Below are positions 35,900 through 38,724 of a stretch of 38,724 bases of DNA, one piece after another (the first letter of the stretch is position 1; every line of letters begins with the position of its first letter). A program made the translations under genes and the position numbers. Source of the stretch: SZUA-254 sp964596065 (GTDB lineage: Bacteria > Bacteroidota > Ignavibacteria > UBA10030 > SZUA-254); NCBI GenBank assembly GCA_964596065.1, contig CAZQSM010000014.1, forward strand, positions 1 to 38,724. The letters are read 5' to 3'. The notes under the pieces are model-generated. The model saw only the letters and a list, made by a program, of their open reading frames with translations. It was not told the origin of the DNA and searched no databases.

Positions 35900-36247
35900 T
35901 CAGGCTTTCGCGAATGTCACGATTTCGGTGAAAGCTTCGGGGGCCCGCGCCGCGAGGTCGGCGAGCACCTTCCTGTTGATCACCACCTCCTTTTTTGAGA
36001 GCGCGGAGATCAGCTGCGAGTAGTTCATGCCATGGAGCCTGGCCGCGGCATTGATCCTGGCGATCCAGAGCTGCCGGTAGCTCCGTTTCTTCAGTCGCCG
36101 GTCGCGGTACGCGTGCTGTCCGGCCTTGTCGATGTGGTGCTTCGCGACGGTGAGCACCTTGCTTCGCGCGCCCCAGTAACCCTTGGCCCGGGCGAGGATC
36201 CGTTTGCGCCGGCGGTGGGAAGCGACCTTGTTCTGTGATCTGGGCAT
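35900..36247 (-). CDS. rplT: 50S ribosomal protein L20
   Basis: L20 is an early-binding protein of the large subunit, 115 residues, with the basic N-terminal tail (RSQNKVASHRRRKRILARAKG) and the globular end (LSKKEVVINRKVLADLAA). In E. coli and Bacillus, L20 represses the infC-rpmI-rplT operon by binding a leader; the short gaps here (60 bases to rpmI) do not show the full pseudoknot, so I cannot confirm it. Starts with ATG at 36247. Confidence 0.97.
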   Translation of the reverse strand: MPRSQNKVASHRRRKRILARAKGYWGARSKVLTVAKHHIDKAGQHAYRDRRLKKRSYRQLWIARINAAARLHGMNYSQLISALSKKEVVINRKVLADLAARAPEAFTEIVTFAKA

Positions 36248-36307
36248 TGTGGTATTTCCCCGTGAATAAAATTGACGTTACGTCGTGTGATTGTGGCTGC
36301 CCGCCCG

Positions 36308-36499
36308 TTACTGGATCAGGTCGAGCATTTTCCTGCGTTCGGTTTCCGACACCAGGGTCGGCTTCCGGAGCTGCCGCTTCCGTTTTCGCGACTTGGTCGA
36401 CAGGATGTGGCTGCGGAACGCCTTCCTCCGCTTGAACTGACCGGACGCGGTCCGCTTGAACCGCTTCTTCGCCCCGGACGTGGATTTCATTTTCGGCAT
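36308..36499 (-). CDS. rpmI: 50S ribosomal protein L35
   Basis: A 63-residue, very basic ribosomal protein of the large subunit, with the family signature MPKMKSTSGAKKRFK at the start and RKAFRSHIL in the middle. GGAA in a purine-rich stretch lies just before the ATG at 36499. It lies between infC and rplT, the standard order. Confidence 0.96.
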   Translation of the reverse strand: MPKMKSTSGAKKRFKRTASGQFKRRKAFRSHILSTKSRKRKRQLRKPTLVSETERRKMLDLIQ

Positions 36500-36516
36500 A
36501 CGGATTTCCTCTCTGG

Positions 36517-37071
36517 TTATTCTTCTGGTTGATCCTTCGGAGCGGCTTTCTTCTTCCCGCTTTTGTCGGGGGCGAAGATCATCACCATCATCCGGCCTTC
36601 GAGTTTCGGTTCCTGGTCCACCTTGGCGAGGTCGACGAGCTGTTCGGCGAGCCGTTGCAGCACTTCCCTGCCGTGTTCCTTGTAGGTGATTTCGCGGCCC
36701 TTGAACACAACTGTGGCCTTCACCTTGTGCCCTTCTTCGAGAAATTTCTTCGCGTGCCGCGTTTTGAATTCAAAATCGTGAACGTCCGTATTCGGATGGA
36801 AGCGGAGCTCCTTCAGCTGCGTGACATGCTGGTGCTTCCGTTGCATCTTGTCCTTCTTCGTCTGCTCGTACTTGAACTTTCCGAAGTCCATGATCTTGCA
36901 GACCGGCGGCGTGCTGTTCGGGACGATCTCGATCAGGTCGAGCCCCCGCTGGTGCGCCAGCCTGATCCCCTCGGCCGCGGACATGACCCCCACCTGGCCT
37001 TTTTCGTCGATGACCCGGACCTTGAGCGATCGGATCTGCTCGTTGACGTTGATACGGTCGTTTCCTTTGAT
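36517..37071 (-). CDS. infC: Translation initiation factor IF-3 (AUC start)
   Basis: IF-3 binds the 30S subunit, checks the start codon and prevents early 50S joining. The first ATG (36993) would cut off the conserved N-terminal strand, whereas an ATC at 37071, seven bases after an AGGAG, gives 184 residues beginning with KGNDRINVNEQIRSLKV, exactly the family N-terminus. The AGGAG lies in the last codons of thrS, and the ATC is one base beyond the thrS stop codon. Rare starts such as AUU, AUC or AUA on infC are known to permit autoregulation, as IF-3 discriminates against them. The domain layout (N domain, linker, C domain KIMDFGKFKYEQ and LEGRMMVMIF) is normal. Confidence 0.94.
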   Translation of the reverse strand: MKGNDRINVNEQIRSLKVRVIDEKGQVGVMSAAEGIRLAHQRGLDLIEIVPNSTPPVCKIMDFGKFKYEQTKKDKMQRKHQHVTQLKELRFHPNTDVHDFEFKTRHAKKFLEEGHKVKATVVFKGREITYKEHGREVLQRLAEQLVDLAKVDQEPKLEGRMMVMIFAPDKSGKKKAAPKDQPEE

Positions 37072-37072
37072 G

Positions 37073-38724
37073 TCAGTTCTCCTGTGTCGTTAATGATTTA
37101 TTCGCGATGTCCGAGACGAGCCGGGAGAGAAAATCCCCCGCGGACATCGCGCCCAGGTCGCCTCTTTTCCGTTGCCGGACCGACAGGGTCCCGGACGTTC
37201 GTTCCTTCTCCCCAATGATAACCATAAAGGGGACCTTTTTCAATTCCCACTCGCGGATTTTATACCCGATTTTTTCGTTCCGCGGGTCGAACTCCGCCCT
37301 GACGCCCGCCTCCCGGAACGATGCGTGGATCCCGGCGGCGTACTCGTGCTGGTCGCCGGTGATCGGGATGACCACGGCCTGGACCGGCGCCAGCCAGAGC
37401 GGATAATCGCCTGCGAAATGCTCGGTGATGATGCCGATGAACCGTTCGAACGAACCGAAGATCGCCCGGTGGATCGCCACCGGCCGCTGTCGCGAACCGT
37501 CTTCCGCGACGTAGCCGAGGTCGAACCGCTCCGGGAGCATCACGAAATCGAGCTGGATGGTGGCGACCTGCCACGAACGCCCCAGCGCGTCTTCGATCTG
37601 GATGTCGATCTTCGGCCCGTAAAAGGCGCCGTCCTTCGGTTTCAATTTATACGGAAGCGATCGGGCCTCGAGTCCCTGCCTCAGGCTCTCTTCCGCGAGG
37701 TCCCAGAGACGCCCCTCCCCCATCGCGTTGTCCGGCCTCGTCGCGAGATGATAGTGCGGCTCCAGGCCGAAGACGCGGTAAAATCCGATGATGAGATCGA
37801 TGACCTTTGAAATCTCCGCAAGGATCTGGTCCGGGCGGCAGTAGATGTGGGCGTCGTCCATCGTGATCTGCCGGACGCGGAAGAGCCCGCCGAGCGCCCC
37901 GGACACCTCGTTCCGGTGGAGCCGGCCGATTTCGGAATACCGCAGCGGCAGGTCCTTGTAGCTCCGGAGCCTGTGCCGGTAAACATACGTGCTTTCCGGG
38001 CAGTTCATCGGCTTCAGGCTGAACGTCGTGTCATCCGCGTCGACGCAGAACATGTTTTCCCGGTAGTGCTCCCAGTGGCCCGACTGTTCCCACAGGTCCT
38101 TCTTGACCATGATCGGGGTATTGATCTCCTCATACCCCTGCCGGTCGAGTTCCAGGCGGAGAAATTTTTCAAGCTCCCGGAAAATGACCATCCCCTTCGG
38201 GAGCCAGAACGGGGCGCCGGGGGCCACGTCGTGGAAGGCGAAGAGGTCGAGTTCCCTGCCGATCTTCCGGTGGTCCCGTTTTTTCGCCTCCTCAAGCCGT
38301 TGCAGGTACGTTTCCAGCTCCGGGAGCGACGGGAACGTGATGCCGTAGATCCGCTGGAGCATGGCGTTTTTCTCGTCGCCGCGCCAGTACGCCCCGGCGA
38401 CGCTCAACAGCCTGATCGCCCTGATCCTTCCGGTCGACGGGATGTGCGGACCGTAACAGAGATCGGTGAAACCGCCCTGACTGTAGAACGAGATGCTCTG
38501 TCCTTTCAACCCTTCGAGAAGGTCGAGCTTGTACGGATCGTCCTTCTCCCTGAAGTACGCGACGGCTTCGGCCCAGGGCAGTTCGCGCCTCACGTACGGG
38601 ACGTCGCGCGCCGCCAACTCACCCATCCGTTTCTCGATCGCCTCCAGATCGGCCGGGGTGAGGCGGTGCTCCCCCATGTCGATGTCGTAGTAAAAACCGT
38701 TCTCGATCGGGGGTCCGATGCCGA
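37073..38724 (-). CDS. thrS: Threonine-tRNA ligase (partial, N-terminus beyond the window)
   Basis: Only the C-terminal part is present; the frame continues over the right end of the window (IGPPIENGFYYDID is seen at the edge), so roughly the first 110 residues, with the TGS domain, are missing. What is present covers the end of the editing region, the class II core with the zinc site (Cys in KPMNCPESTYVYR, His in DDAHIYC), and the anticodon-binding domain (VQAVVIPITGDQHEYAAG). The gene ends at TGA 37073-37075, and its last codons (CAG GAG) supply the Shine-Dalgarno site of infC, so thrS and infC are likely co-translated. Confidence 0.96.
   Translation of the reverse strand, partial: GIGPPIENGFYYDIDMGEHRLTPADLEAIEKRMGELAARDVPYVRRELPWAEAVAYFREKDDPYKLDLLEGLKGQSISFYSQGGFTDLCYGPHIPSTGRIRAIRLLSVAGAYWRGDEKNAMLQRIYGITFPSLPELETYLQRLEEAKKRDHRKIGRELDLFAFHDVAPGAPFWLPKGMVIFRELEKFLRLELDRQGYEEINTPIMVKKDLWEQSGHWEHYRENMFCVDADDTTFSLKPMNCPESTYVYRHRLRSYKDLPLRYSEIGRLHRNEVSGALGGLFRVRQITMDDAHIYCRPDQILAEISKVIDLIIGFYRVFGLEPHYHLATRPDNAMGEGRLWDLAEESLRQGLEARSLPYKLKPKDGAFYGPKIDIQIEDALGRSWQVATIQLDFVMLPERFDLGYVAEDGSRQRPVAIHRAIFGSFERFIGIITEHFAGDYPLWLAPVQAVVIPITGDQHEYAAGIHASFREAGVRAEFDPRNEKIGYKIREWELKKVPFMVIIGEKERTSGTLSVRQRKRGDLGAMSAGDFLSRLVSDIANKSLTTQEN

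Noticed and set aside
36517..36993. infC starting at the first ATG (36993).
   Set aside because: That start removes 26 conserved N-terminal residues and has no good Shine-Dalgarno site; the ATC at 37071 has one.

Overview
This 38.7 kb window is a GC-rich, densely packed, core-metabolism stretch of a bacterial chromosome. The features point to the FCB group (Bacteroidota, Chlorobi or Ignavibacteria-like): a bacillithiol enzyme (BshC), RNase Y, apolipoprotein N-acyltransferase (so an outer membrane), the thrS-infC-rpmI-rplT-pheS-pheT-zapA order, and the rimP-nusA-infB-rbfA-ribF-rpsO-pnp order. This placement is inferred from gene content and protein style; no marker fixes the phylum. There is no phage, transposon, CRISPR array, tRNA or rRNA in the window.

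All genes except the first are on the minus strand, so transcription runs from right to left. Right to left: (a) thrS (cut by the window end), infC, rpmI, rplT, pheS, pheT, a coiled-coil ZapB-like gene and zapA, covering translation and division; (b) a 334-base gap holding a well-structured RNA of about 250 nt that ends in a U-tract just ahead of rny; (c) rny, coaE, nadB, purF, a CDP-alcohol phosphatidyltransferase, ftsY, a dipeptide epimerase and mutL, mostly overlapping or nearly so; (d) a promoter with a perfect 17-bp inverted repeat, then an acyl-CoA mutase large subunit, a UbiA-type prenyltransferase, a DUF362 protein and an EamA transporter; (e) a promoter lying across the transporter stop codon, then acyP, ispF, a PGPGW membrane protein, a PAP2 phosphatase, lnt, ltaE and a hotdog thioesterase, many joined by 1-8 base overlaps; (f) a terminator-like hairpin, a consensus-like promoter and a compact leader attenuator, then rimP, nusA, infB, rbfA, ribF, rpsO, pnp and gpmI; (g) bshC on the plus strand, converging on gpmI.

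Most genes are ordinary housekeeping genes. The points worth a second look are the structured RNA between zapA and rny, including a repeated 10-nt word that would allow two alternative pairings; the hairpin-plus-U-tract that starts the rimP transcript; an AUC start codon for infC directly behind the thrS stop codon; an acyl-CoA mutase whose two substrate-specificity residues are those of isobutyryl-CoA mutase, not methylmalonyl-CoA mutase; the absence of truB from its usual slot between rbfA and ribF; and a possible phosphoribosyl-polyprenol pathway linking the UbiA and PAP2 genes. I did not find a novel multi-gene system such as a defence island or biosynthetic cluster.
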